DNA of 64,000 nt, taken from the NCBI GenBank assembly GCA_964611125.1, contig CAZSZO010000001.1:124001-188000 (forward strand). The letters are read 5' to 3'. Shown in pieces: positions 43,962 through 53,111 of this stretch. Under the pieces are notes generated by a model, which saw only the letters and a program-made list of their open reading frames with translations, did not search any database and was not told where the DNA came from. A program made the translations under genes and the position numbers. The number at the start of each line of letters is the position of its first letter. The stretch's first letter is position 1. The DNA comes from JAEUIX01 sp964611125. Its GTDB lineage: Bacteria; Planctomycetota; Phycisphaerae; Phycisphaerales; UBA1924.

Positions 43962-46814
43962 CTATTTCGCCGCGCCCAACTTCGCTCGGATCTCGTCCGC
44001 GAAGTTGACGATCAGGTCGATGCGGTTCGCCTGCTCCTTCTCTTCTTCCATGTTGACCATCAAGGCCCCGTCGGGCGTCCACGAAAAGAACCGGAACTTG
44101 AGATCCTTGACGCTGTACAGCACCCTCGGCAGCGACACGGAGAATGTCGGTTCGGTCTTCACCTCAACGCTGACGACCTGCTTGTCGACATCGATATAGC
44201 GGATCTCTTTGCCGTCCGGCATCCACCAGCCGCTGGTCAGGTCCAGGTTTCCGTTCGTTGAGATCTGCACTCGCCCGGACGCGGCGTCTTTCGCCCCCGA
44301 CCCGGCGCCGGTGAACCGCTGCACGATCAATTCGCTTCGTCCCGATTCGAGCGAAGTAAACATAATCCACTTGCCGTCAGGCGAGAACCGCGGGGCGTTT
44401 TCCGCGGAGGTCGAGTCCAGGTAGGGTGTGGCCTTCCACATTGAGCCGCCCGGGTCACGCTCCAGCATGAGCACGTCAGAGTTCGTGCTTTTACTGAAAC
44501 CCTGCGTTACGGCAAGTGTCGTCCCATCGGGGGACCAGGCCCAGGGGAACATGAAGCCCTCTACGACCGGTCTCGCGTACATCTTCACCGCGTCGCCAGA
44601 CCCGTCCGCCCGGCGCTCCCAGATCGCAATCTCGTCCTTGGTGATACAGTTGTGTGTAATGCGCTGCCCGTCGTTGCTCCAAATAAAATTACTCGTGGGC
44701 AACTGAGTGGAGAGCTTTCTGATGGTGCGGCGGGAAAGATCCTGAATCCACACTTCGGAGGAGAACTCATTCGAGTTCGCGCCCTGCACGTACGTCACCA
44801 CCCGCCCGCCATCGGGCGAGACCTGGAGGCGTTCATACGCCCGGACCGGCATGCGGACCGATTGTGGCTCCCCCTGGTCGTCGAGCAACATGAGCCGTCG
44901 AGCCAGAGGTTCGTCGGACCATGCCACCATCGCCAGCGCGCCACTGTCGGAGATGGAAAACGTACCCACCGACTTGACGCTGCTCCAAACCGTGGCGGGC
45001 TCGCCAACAATCTCCCGCCTGTCCAGATCAAGGCGCGCCGCGATCAGCGTCGTTTCGTTACGTACCGCGATGATGAACTCACCCGAGACAAGTTGGGTAA
45101 ACCCAGCGTTCACCAACAGCGGCGTGCGCTTGCCCGTGACCAGATCCACAGCCTCGGTGCTGTACGACTTGGTCTTTCCGGCCGACGACGCGCGGTTCAC
45201 CAAGATCGACTTGCCCGCCACCAAGGGATACATCGAATAGATGGTTTGCGTGTCATTTGACTGCTCCTCCTGAAGCACCACACGCGGCTGTCCACCAGAA
45301 GCGGAAACGGCCAGAATCCTCCGTTGCTGAACCGCGGCGACGGCAATCTCACGATCGGATGACCAGCAGATCGTGTACTGGTCGTCTGTTGGCAGCTCGA
45401 GGAGCGTGTCGGCCGGCCTTAGTGGTTGGCCATTCTCCAACGCCACCTTCTTCAGAGTGAACTTGGTTTCGGGGTGATCGGTCGCCGTGACGAAGGCGAT
45501 CCAGCGTCCATCGGGCGAGAGCGCGGCGTCATAAGCACCCTCGGTTGTCTCGATGACCCTCGTTTCATCCCGATCCAGTCGCCGTACGACCAATACACCT
45601 CTGGGCTTGGTGCTTCCGCGTTCCATCGGAGTGTCACCAAAATACACCACAAATCGTGCATCGGGCGAAATGCCGGCGATGCCCGTGAGCATGGGCTCGG
45701 CGGGGACTTCCGACGAGACGTGCAATGACTGCGCGGGAGCCACCGCGATCGGACGCTGCAGCAACCGGCCCACGAGCCATCCCGCCCCAAGCAACGCCGC
45801 GCCAACGACCGCCGCAAGGCTCCATCGCAGAGGACTGACGCGCGTCGCGCGCTCGCCGCTGGTTGTGCTCACCCACTCCTGCCCGCCGATTGCACGATCG
45901 AGTTCGAGTCGGGCGTCGGCGACGTCGTGAAGGCGATTCTTGCGATCCTTGGCGAGGCAGTTGGTCAGCAGCTCGCGCACACGACGCGGCGTGCTCGCCG
46001 GGAGCAACGACCAGTTGGGCTCGCGGTGGAGAATCGCGCCCAGAGAATCGGTGACTGTTTCGCCAGGAAACGGCCCAACGCCGGTCAGCATCTCGTAGAG
46101 CACGCAGCCGAAGGAGAAGATGTCGGAGCGTTTGTCGACCGGCTTGCCGCGGGCCTGCTCGGGGGACATGTAGCCTGCGGTGCCCATGATCGCGCCGGGA
46201 ATCGTGGGGGAGTGACGGGCTGGCGACGCGACCGTTGGCGAGTCCGGCCTCGCGGGAGCGTCGGTCGAGGACGGTGAACCGTCGGCGATGCGTGCGAGCC
46301 CAAAGTCGAGCACCCTGACCACGCCATCAGGCGTGACCATGACGTTGCCGGGCTTCAGGTCGCGGCGGATGATGCCCTTCTCGTGCGCGGCTTCGAGAGC
46401 CTCGGCGATCTGCTTGGCGAGCGTCAGCGACTCGGCGACCGGGATCGGTCCTGCGGCCAGACGATCCGCGAGCGTCTCGCCTTCGATGTACTCCAGGACC
46501 AGATACTGGTGGCCATCCGCCTGTTCGAGCCCGTGGATGCCGCCGACGTTGGGGTGGTTGAGCGAGGCGAGGACTTTGGCTTCGCGTTGGAAACGGGCGA
46601 GGCGATCGGGGTCCGCCGCGAGGTCGGCGGGCAGGGCCTTGATGGCCACCTGCCGGTCGAGTCGGGTGTCGGTGGCGAGGTACACCACGCCCATGCCGCC
46701 GCGGCCGAGTTCACGATGGATCTGGAATGGCCCGATGGCGGCTGGGTGCACGAGAGGGGAGTGTACGGGTCGGAAGGGTCGCTGCGTGCTCCCGATTCTC
46801 CGAGCCCAGCGCAC
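43962..46814 (-). CDS. Serine/threonine protein kinase with C-terminal beta-propeller
   Basis: 950 residues from GTG 46814; a GTG a few codons later may be the true start. Kinase domain ~30-310: GRGGMGVVYLA loop, VAIK lysine (59), catalytic loop IIRRDLKPGN with Arg150 where the HRD histidine is expected, DFG at 170-172, then GTAGYMSPEQ. One membrane helix (LRWSLAAVVGAALLGAGWLV) at ~335 separates it from an extracytoplasmic TolB/PD40-type propeller with repeats such as SPDGRWIAFVT, SPDGGRVVTYV and SPDGKWIMFTSLESG. Probably a membrane sensor kinase. A decayed paralogue lies beside it. Confidence 0.9.
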   Translation of the reverse strand: MRWARRIGSTQRPFRPVHSPLVHPAAIGPFQIHRELGRGGMGVVYLATDTRLDRQVAIKALPADLAADPDRLARFQREAKVLASLNHPNVGGIHGLEQADGHQYLVLEYIEGETLADRLAAGPIPVAESLTLAKQIAEALEAAHEKGIIRRDLKPGNVMVTPDGVVRVLDFGLARIADGSPSSTDAPARPDSPTVASPARHSPTIPGAIMGTAGYMSPEQARGKPVDKRSDIFSFGCVLYEMLTGVGPFPGETVTDSLGAILHREPNWSLLPASTPRRVRELLTNCLAKDRKNRLHDVADARLELDRAIGGQEWVSTTSGERATRVSPLRWSLAAVVGAALLGAGWLVGRLLQRPIAVAPAQSLHVSSEVPAEPMLTGIAGISPDARFVVYFGDTPMERGSTKPRGVLVVRRLDRDETRVIETTEGAYDAALSPDGRWIAFVTATDHPETKFTLKKVALENGQPLRPADTLLELPTDDQYTICWSSDREIAVAAVQQRRILAVSASGGQPRVVLQEEQSNDTQTIYSMYPLVAGKSILVNRASSAGKTKSYSTEAVDLVTGKRTPLLVNAGFTQLVSGEFIIAVRNETTLIAARLDLDRREIVGEPATVWSSVKSVGTFSISDSGALAMVAWSDEPLARRLMLLDDQGEPQSVRMPVRAYERLQVSPDGGRVVTYVQGANSNEFSSEVWIQDLSRRTIRKLSTQLPTSNFIWSNDGQRITHNCITKDEIAIWERRADGSGDAVKMYARPVVEGFMFPWAWSPDGTTLAVTQGFSKSTNSDVLMLERDPGGSMWKATPYLDSTSAENAPRFSPDGKWIMFTSLESGRSELIVQRFTGAGSGAKDAASGRVQISTNGNLDLTSGWWMPDGKEIRYIDVDKQVVSVEVKTEPTFSVSLPRVLYSVKDLKFRFFSWTPDGALMVNMEEEKEQANRIDLIVNFADEIRAKLGAAK

Positions 46815-46828
46815 CGCGCCTGCCGGGC

Positions 46829-46885
46829 TCCCAGACCCTAACGCCCTCCGAGGGACGTTTCTAATGGTGCACTCTCACCCCGATT
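46829..46885. repeat. 57-bp element, copy B (5' of the intact kinase gene)
   Basis: Counterpart of copy A, immediately upstream of the kinase gene. Its final 14 bases (CTCTCACCCCGATT, 46872-46885) match the tRNA-Pro 3' end at 13 of 14 positions, in the same orientation. Confidence 0.75.
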
Positions 46886-47097
46886 ACAATGCAAACAGAC
46901 TCGGGAAATCCGGGCACACGGGTCTGTTCGTTCTCTGGCGGTTGAATTGCAGCGGACTGGGTCGTGAGCCAGTGCGGGTCCGCCGCCGCGAGCCCGCGAG
47001 CCCTTCGCGGTGACCTTTGCCGATCGAGACCGCGCCGTCGGGCCGTCAATGGGCGAGATCAGCCGCTGCCTTGCGGGCGTTCTGTGCAAGCAGCAGG

Positions 47098-47787
47098 TCA
47101 GACAACGTCTCGCCCTCGGCCTTGGAGAAGCAAGGCGCCCGCGACGGCGGCTACGGCTGCTGCGACCTGAAGCGCCATGATACTGATCTCGGCGGCATTC
47201 CAGACGACGACCGGACTGGTGATCACGCTGCCGATCGGTTCGAGGTAGACGATCGCCCAGAGGTAAGCGGGCGTGAGCACGTCGAAGAACAGGATCGCGC
47301 CGACGGTCATGCCAAGCGACTGGCTGATCAGACTGACGGTCAGCACGCCGACGTACGCGACGAAGACGCCCAGAAAGACGATGCTCATGTAGGGGACTGC
47401 GCCCGGGGGCAGCATCCCAAGCCCGAAGGCGAAGTAAAAGCCCGTGATCGTCGTCGCCAGCCACACAACTGTGAAAACCGGGACATTCACGCACAGCTTG
47501 GCCACCGTGAAGTCCATTGGCGTCACCGGCAGGCTCATGATGAAATGCTGCGTGGACTTGACCCTTTCAAAGACATTCGTCTGCATAAGCAGGATAATTC
47601 CCAGGGTCGCCGTGGGCGTGATCAGGAGTGTGAACCCCAGGTTCAGGAACACATGACCCGGGATGCGATTATGCAAGACAGCAACCAGTACGACACAGGC
47701 CGCATAGATTGCGAAGAATATCAATATCAACTTTCTCCAGATCATCAGGTCCTTAATGATCAGTCGCGCAATGATCGCGGTGTTCAC
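47098..47787 (-). CDS. ABC-2-type transporter membrane subunit
   Basis: 229 residues with six predicted helices (e.g. LILIFFAIYAACVVLVAVL, FLNLGFTLLITPTATLGIILL). FERVKSTQHFIMSLPVTPMDF is typical of the small permeases paired with YtrB-like ATPases. Starts by 4-bp overlap (ATGA) with the ATPase gene. Substrate unknown; such systems in Gram-positives respond to cell-wall antibiotics. Confidence 0.82.
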   Translation of the reverse strand: MNTAIIARLIIKDLMIWRKLILIFFAIYAACVVLVAVLHNRIPGHVFLNLGFTLLITPTATLGIILLMQTNVFERVKSTQHFIMSLPVTPMDFTVAKLCVNVPVFTVVWLATTITGFYFAFGLGMLPPGAVPYMSIVFLGVFVAYVGVLTVSLISQSLGMTVGAILFFDVLTPAYLWAIVYLEPIGSVITSPVVVWNAAEISIMALQVAAAVAAVAGALLLQGRGRDVV

Positions 47788-48695
47788 TTGACGCTCCCGG
47801 TTGCGTGCACGGCCTTTGCATATGAGACATTACTCAAGAAGATCTCTTCCAGTGTCAGGGGCTCGACCGCTTCCACCGTCAGCCCCGCGGCGACAAACTG
47901 ACTCGGAATGGACTCGTCGTAGTTCGTCACCGTCACGGCGCACAGGCGGCCAGACTGTCGCACTTCCCGGATATTGCTCATTTCCGGCAGTCGCCTGTTG
48001 TTCATGTTGGTCAGGCGCAGTCTTCGCCAACCATCCATGAATGTGTCCTTGTCCCGGGATTCGACAATCTGTCCGCCATGAATGAACGTGATGTAGTCGG
48101 AGATCTGCTCGACATCCAGGGTGTTGTGAGACGAGAACAGGATCGAGCGAGTCTCGTCCTCGAGCGTGCTCATCATCGCATCAAGCACCTCCTTTCGCAC
48201 GGCCGGGTCCAAGCCTGTCGTCGGCTCGTCAAAGACCAGCAGGTTCGGCCGCCGAGCCAGGGCGAGCAGCAAGATCGCTTTGACGCGCTGCCCGTGCGAG
48301 AGCCCCTTGACCTTCTGCTGCTTGATGAGCTCAAGCCGTCGCAGCAGGGCCGCCGCATAGTCGTCATCCCACGTGTGGAAGATCGACTTGATGAAGTCCA
48401 TGTGGAACCCGATCGTCTGCGATTCATAAAGTCGCATGTCATCGGCGACAAGTCCAATCTGGTACTTCGCCGCGACCTGCTCTTTGGGCATCTGATGCCC
48501 CAGCACCTCAACATGGCCGCTGTCGGGCGATATGAGCCCCATGATGATGCGGAGAAGCGTCGATTTCCCCGCACCGTTGGGCCCGACAAGACCCATCACG
48601 GCGCCTCGCTCGAGCTTCAGGTCAAGATTTTTCAACTGGAAGTGCTTGTAGCGTCTACTCAATCCCTCGCAACGCAACGCCAGCGGGTCGGTCAT
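47784..48695 (-). CDS. ABC transporter ATP-binding protein (YtrB-like)
   Basis: 303 residues from ATG 48695. Walker A GPNGAGKSTLLR, signature GLSHGQRVKAILLLAL (LSHGQ), Walker B LLVFDEPTTGLDP and FSSHNTLDVEQ switch region; the ~80-residue C-terminal extension is typical of YtrB/EcsA-type ATPases. Second gene of a GntR-ATPase-permease cassette. It begins 10 bp after the regulator's stop. Confidence 0.9.
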   Translation of the reverse strand: MTDPLALRCEGLSRRYKHFQLKNLDLKLERGAVMGLVGPNGAGKSTLLRIIMGLISPDSGHVEVLGHQMPKEQVAAKYQIGLVADDMRLYESQTIGFHMDFIKSIFHTWDDDYAAALLRRLELIKQQKVKGLSHGQRVKAILLLALARRPNLLVFDEPTTGLDPAVRKEVLDAMMSTLEDETRSILFSSHNTLDVEQISDYITFIHGGQIVESRDKDTFMDGWRRLRLTNMNNRRLPEMSNIREVRQSGRLCAVTVTNYDESIPSQFVAAGLTVEAVEPLTLEEIFLSNVSYAKAVHATGSVK

Positions 48696-48705
48696 TGGTA
48701 ACTCC

Positions 48706-49074
48706 TCAGGGTAAGTACTGTCGCCGCATGGCCTGCAGGTCGTCGTCGGACATTCCGAGAGACGCCGCAAGCCTGGCCGCATCTTCGAGGTGCTGCATCA
48801 GTTCGCGACGTTGAAGACTCTGGAGATTCACTCTCTCACTCACCCAACTGCCCTTTCCCTGTTGAGTGACGATCACGCCGTCACGCTCGAGTTCCAGATA
48901 CGACCGTTTGACCGTGATGACGCTGACCTTGATCTCCGCAGCCATTTCGCGAATGGACGGCAACGGTGTGTTGGGAGGCCAGTCTCCGACCGCGATTCGC
49001 TGGACAATCTGGTCGATGATCTGCTGATACATGGGCCGCTTGTCGGCTTGGGAGAAGACGAACTCGCCCTTCAT
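48706..49074 (-). CDS. GntR-family regulator, YtrA subfamily
   Basis: 122 residues from ATG 49074. Winged-helix N-terminus: PMYQQIIDQIVQRIAVGDW, LPSIREMAAEIKVSVITVKR, LELERDGVIVTQQGKGSWV, the full GntR pattern. The short helical C-terminus (SLQRRELMQHLEDAARLAAS) is the YtrA dimerisation unit with no effector domain. It represses its own operon in relatives. An in-frame GTG at 49089 lies inside the promoter, so the ATG is preferred. Confidence 0.9.
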   Translation of the reverse strand: MKGEFVFSQADKRPMYQQIIDQIVQRIAVGDWPPNTPLPSIREMAAEIKVSVITVKRSYLELERDGVIVTQQGKGSWVSERVNLQSLQRRELMQHLEDAARLAASLGMSDDDLQAMRRQYLP

Positions 49075-49080
49075 ATACAC

Positions 49081-49108
49081 AGTATACACAGTGATGCGCG
49101 CGTTTCAA
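49081..49108 (-). promoter_or_regulatory. Promoter of the GntR-ABC cassette, apparently leaderless
   Basis: TTGAAA (49103-49108) and TATACT (49081-49086) with a 16-bp spacer read towards the GntR gene. The start codon begins only 6 bp after the -10 box, so transcription would begin at or next to the ATG. Two direct copies of ACTGTGTAT overlap the -10 box and run up to the start codon and contain the GTATAC core used by YtrA-type regulators, so this is a likely autoregulatory operator. Confidence 0.7.
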
Positions 49109-49588
49109 CCCTCTACGCACAGATTTCTTGCGGATTCGCCACACGTGCCGCGCGACAGCGGCCCTCGCCGTGGGCGCCGCCCCGCGAGTCAAGTACGCGG
49201 CAGCGGATGGGGTTTGCGGCCAATCGGGAACGAGGGCGTGGTGTCGGGCCAGGAGATTCCTGAAGCGCGGCGTCGCTCCGCCGCCGCGCGACCAGGCGCG
49301 GGTAGCCGAACGATCTCCCCGCATCGGTGCGGATGGCCTCGAACTCGGCGGCGTTGCCCGGATAAGCCCCGTTTGCCAATCGGGCCAGACCGGCCACCCC
49401 TCAGGAATCGAGTCCGCAACCTCGAAATCAACGATGCCGGTGCGGCCCCCGTGATGCCGCCACCACGCCCACGAGTGCAGGCGCCCGGGAATCGGGATGG
49501 CTGTCTCCTGATTGATGCACGCGCACGCTCCCGTTCACCCGGACATCGCTGATGCGCTGCACGTTCTCCGCTAGGCGTTCGTTCACGG
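49109..49588. other. Region without a confident gene (480 bp)
   Basis: Several short open frames exist but none shows family features or a good start. One minus-strand frame around 49370-49510 reads RLHSWAWWRHHGGRTGIVDF and EVADSIPEGWPVWPDW, which looks protein-like and may be the remnant of a decayed gene. Confidence 0.5.
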
Positions 49589-52500
49589 TCACTTCGCGGA
49601 AGCAGCAGGCTCGCCCGCCAGGCTGTCGTACACAAAGACCCTTTTGTCGTACCCGCCGGTCGCGAGGTAGCGGCCGTCGGGGCTCCACGCTATGACCATG
49701 ACTGTGCCGGTGTGGTTGCGGATTTGGAGTAGTTCGTCGCCGCTCGGAACCCCATAGATGTGGGTGATGCGGTCTTGTGAGCCCACTGCTATGCGGGTCT
49801 TGTCGGGGCTGATCGCGATGGACCAGACGTTGCCGCCGACGCCTTCGATGGTGGTGATCGGCTTTCGTGTGCGCATGTCGAGAATCGTGACGCCTTCGCG
49901 TGCGTGGGCGTAAGCCAGAAGAGATCCGTCGGTGCTCCAGCACAGGCCGTTTGCGCGGTCGCCTTCGCCGGCAAGTTCGGCAATCAAGGCTGCGTCGCTC
50001 GCGTTCCGGAGTCGGAGCGAACCAGCTCGCGAAAGTGTCGCGAGGGTTGCGCCGTCGGGGGAGAAGGCCGGACGGTGATAGCCCGAAGGCTCAGCGGGTG
50101 TGCGCCCGAGTTCGACACCGTCGGACACTCTGAGAATCGCGATCTCGGAGTTCTTGCACAGCACTGCGATCAACCGTCCATCGGGGCTTACGACAAACTC
50201 GAACACCGGGTCTATGTCACGGGACCACTCTACGTGGTCATCGACCAGCGACAGGAGCGAGAGATTCTTCTTCGCGATGTTCTGGAGGACCAGCTGTTCG
50301 CCTGGAATCACAGCCAGGAAGTGGCTCTCGAAGTGATCTCTCGACAAGATGCTGGGCCGCCTGTCAACATCGATGGTGATGAGGGATGTCTGCCCGACGG
50401 CCCGGAGCGTTGTTGTTGCGGCATGAGAGGACGTTGCATCAAGAAAGTCGAGGTGGTTGATGAACGGCGACGTTTCGTCCGCGATGGCCGAGAAGACCGG
50501 GCCATTGGCCTTCAAGCTCCAGGTGCGTATGCGACTGGCATCATCGACCGAGATCACGTCCGACGACTCCAATTCTTGACTTGGGAGAAACCGAGCTTGA
50601 AGCGTGGGAGACTCATGCCCGAGCAGGGTAGTGAGTGGCTCGCCATTCAGCGCGTTCCAGACACGCACTGTGCGATCGATCGAGGTCGTGACGAGCCGAT
50701 TGCCCGACTGGTCGAATGACAGCGAGTGGATTCGCTGCGTGTGCCCTCGAAGCGTCGTTCGCACGACCCATGTCTGCGTATCAATCATCTGCACCTCCAC
50801 GCCGCACGTCACCGCGATCAGCTTGCCGTTGGGTGAGTAGCACAGAGTCCCGGGCTCGACTTTGGTCACTCGTGCTGTCGCAACCGATCCCTGGGGCGTC
50901 CAAGTCGCCGCCTCAACGCGCTCAACGTCTGTCGCGTTCGACCAAGCCAGCGAGCCGCCGTCGGGGCTGAACGCCGGGGAGTAGACCCATGAGTCTGATC
51001 GCTTCGAGAAGACGGTCTGACCGGTCCGTGTGTCAAACACTTCGACGCCAGCAAATTCACTCAGCCCGATTGCAAGCAGAGACCCGTCGGGATTGAAGCC
51101 GCCACCAAGGGGATATCGATCTGGCAGCTGAGGCCATCTTCGCACTTCCACTCCCGTCTTCGCGTCGATCAGTACTACGGCATCCCGCCGGGGAATGGCG
51201 ATCAGTGATTCGTCGGCATTCCAGATGACGGTCCCGGAGGGCAGGCCGTCTTCGATACGAGCCACGACCTGGCGGTTGGTGGTGTCAATGATGTCGGCGT
51301 GGGTGTCGCCATCATGCAGGTGGCTGCAATACGCCCATCGGCCGCTGGGCGATAGGAACGTCCCCGCGAACTTGTCGGTGACTTGCCACTGGCTTTCGCT
51401 CGTGTCGGCCAGGGCGTGGAGAAATCGCCACTCCCATCCGCGTTGCTGCTGCGGAATCGCATCCAGTCGGCGCATGGCCGAACCACCATCGCCCAATCGC
51501 AGCGACGAATCCGCCGCGGTCAGGTTGGCCAGCCAAGCGGCTCGGTCGGCCTCGCGGCGCGCAGCCCGCTCGCGCGAGAGTCCGAGCGTGATCCCGACCA
51601 CGCCCGCAATCAGGCCAAGCATCGCAAGCACCACGAGCCCCGTCATCACCGGCCGGCGGCGCATGAGCATTCCCGCTGCGTAGATGGTCGAGCTGGGGCG
51701 AGCCTGGACCGGCTCGCGCGCGATAACGCGCCGCAGGTCGGCGGCGAACTCCGCCGCCGACTGGTAGCGGTCGCCCGGGTCCTTGCTGAGGGCCTTGAGC
51801 ACGACCATGGCGGCGTCGGTCGGGATCGCCGGCGCGTGCCTGCGCGGATCGCGCGCCGGCTGCTCGCAGATGGCCCGCATGCACGCCGCGACGGAATCAT
51901 CGCCAGTTTCGTAGGGCGGAAACCCGGTCATGGCCTCGTAGAGCACCACGCCCAGGGAGTAGACGTCGCTGCGCGTGTCGAGCAGGGCGCCGGGTACGCC
52001 GCACTGCTCGGGGCACATGTAGCGGGGTGAGCCCAGCAGCGCGCCCTCGTGCGTGGTCGCCGGGCTCCGGTCGGCGCCGATGGCGCGGGCGATGCCGAAG
52101 TCGATGACCTTGGGCTCTCCGCGGGCGCTCACGAGGATGTTCGCGGGCTTGAGGTCGCGATGGATGAAGCCCTGCTGGTGCCCGTAGTGCACCGCGTCGG
52201 CCACCTGCGCGAACAGGCGCAGCACGGCGTCGAGCGGCGCACCCCGGCAGGCCTCCAGGATCGTGCGGGCGCCATCAACAAGCTCCATCGCGATCCACGG
52301 GAGGGACTGGACCTCATCGAACAGCCCCTCCGCGAGAGACTTGTCGGGGCCGGCGAGGTCGAGCGGGCGCGAGCCGGCGGCGATAACCCGTGCGATGCCC
52401 GGGTGGTTGAGCCGCGCCAAGATCGCCGACTCTTCGACGAACCGCCGGCGCGATTGCCGCGACGCCGTCCATGACTGCAGCAGCTTCAGCGCGACCGGAC

Positions 52501-52867
52501 GCCGGAGCGAGATCTGCTCGGCTTGGTACACGGCGCCGATCCCGCCGCGGCCGATCAGCCGCACCAACCGAAAATCGCCGACAATGATCCCGGGTGAGCC
52601 GCCATCGGTCGCGATGCCGGGGGCGCCGTCAGGGATGCCAGGCGAATCCCACGGCACGCTCCCCGCGGCGTGGCCGAACCACGTCGCCGCGTCGACATCC
52701 AGGGCGTCGGAAGACGTCTCCAGCGAGCGCAGGAGGGAGGCGACCTCGGCTTCGAGCGATGCATCGCCCTGGCATGCTGCGTGGACGAAGCCAGGCCGCT
52801 CGACCACCGGCCGCTCGGCGGCTTCATCAAAGATTGCGCGAAGGCGTTCGGCGCGGGTGGATTCCAT
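49589..52867 (-). CDS. Serine/threonine protein kinase with WD40-type propeller
   Basis: 1092 residues. An N-terminal helical segment (RLRAIFDEAAERP... ASLEAEVASLLRSLE) is the form often found in planctomycete kinases that partner ECF sigma factors. Kinase domain ~97-385: GRGGIGAVYQAE, VALKLL, HRDLKPAN (236-243), DFG at 256-258, GSPRYMCPEQ. One helix (MTGLVVLAMLGLIAGVVGITLGL, ~405-430) precedes ~600 residues of WD40 repeats with tags such as SLSFDQSGNRLVTTSIDRTVR and IAWSPDGRYLATGGYDKRVF. Probably a membrane-anchored sensor. Confidence 0.92.
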   Translation of the reverse strand: MESTRAERLRAIFDEAAERPVVERPGFVHAACQGDASLEAEVASLLRSLETSSDALDVDAATWFGHAAGSVPWDSPGIPDGAPGIATDGGSPGIIVGDFRLVRLIGRGGIGAVYQAEQISLRRPVALKLLQSWTASRQSRRRFVEESAILARLNHPGIARVIAAGSRPLDLAGPDKSLAEGLFDEVQSLPWIAMELVDGARTILEACRGAPLDAVLRLFAQVADAVHYGHQQGFIHRDLKPANILVSARGEPKVIDFGIARAIGADRSPATTHEGALLGSPRYMCPEQCGVPGALLDTRSDVYSLGVVLYEAMTGFPPYETGDDSVAACMRAICEQPARDPRRHAPAIPTDAAMVVLKALSKDPGDRYQSAAEFAADLRRVIAREPVQARPSSTIYAAGMLMRRRPVMTGLVVLAMLGLIAGVVGITLGLSRERAARREADRAAWLANLTAADSSLRLGDGGSAMRRLDAIPQQQRGWEWRFLHALADTSESQWQVTDKFAGTFLSPSGRWAYCSHLHDGDTHADIIDTTNRQVVARIEDGLPSGTVIWNADESLIAIPRRDAVVLIDAKTGVEVRRWPQLPDRYPLGGGFNPDGSLLAIGLSEFAGVEVFDTRTGQTVFSKRSDSWVYSPAFSPDGGSLAWSNATDVERVEAATWTPQGSVATARVTKVEPGTLCYSPNGKLIAVTCGVEVQMIDTQTWVVRTTLRGHTQRIHSLSFDQSGNRLVTTSIDRTVRVWNALNGEPLTTLLGHESPTLQARFLPSQELESSDVISVDDASRIRTWSLKANGPVFSAIADETSPFINHLDFLDATSSHAATTTLRAVGQTSLITIDVDRRPSILSRDHFESHFLAVIPGEQLVLQNIAKKNLSLLSLVDDHVEWSRDIDPVFEFVVSPDGRLIAVLCKNSEIAILRVSDGVELGRTPAEPSGYHRPAFSPDGATLATLSRAGSLRLRNASDAALIAELAGEGDRANGLCWSTDGSLLAYAHAREGVTILDMRTRKPITTIEGVGGNVWSIAISPDKTRIAVGSQDRITHIYGVPSGDELLQIRNHTGTVMVIAWSPDGRYLATGGYDKRVFVYDSLAGEPAASAK

Positions 52868-53111
52868 GTCGGGCGGCCATCAGCGACAATGGTAGAAGCG
52901 ACGTTTCGCCGCCAGAATGGTCAGGCCTTCCGGGCAGGCGGCCATATTGCCCAAGTTGCCCGGTGAACGTCAAGTGAAGGGCTGGCAGATTTTGCCCGCC
53001 GCCTGTCCGGATACCGGCGCCTTTGTCGCTCTCTGGGCGCCGTTTGGAGGCAGAGAGACATCGTACTGCCTGAGGGCCGCGCCGCACCGGCGTGGGCCTT
53101 GGAGTTGTCTC

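Noticed and set aside
46970..47110. Extra minus-strand frame continuing past the ABC-2 permease (KAEGETLSDLLLAQNARKAA)
   Set aside because: It looks protein-like for about 25 codons, but has no start of its own, and the permease already ends with a normal stop; a frameshifted end cannot be shown.
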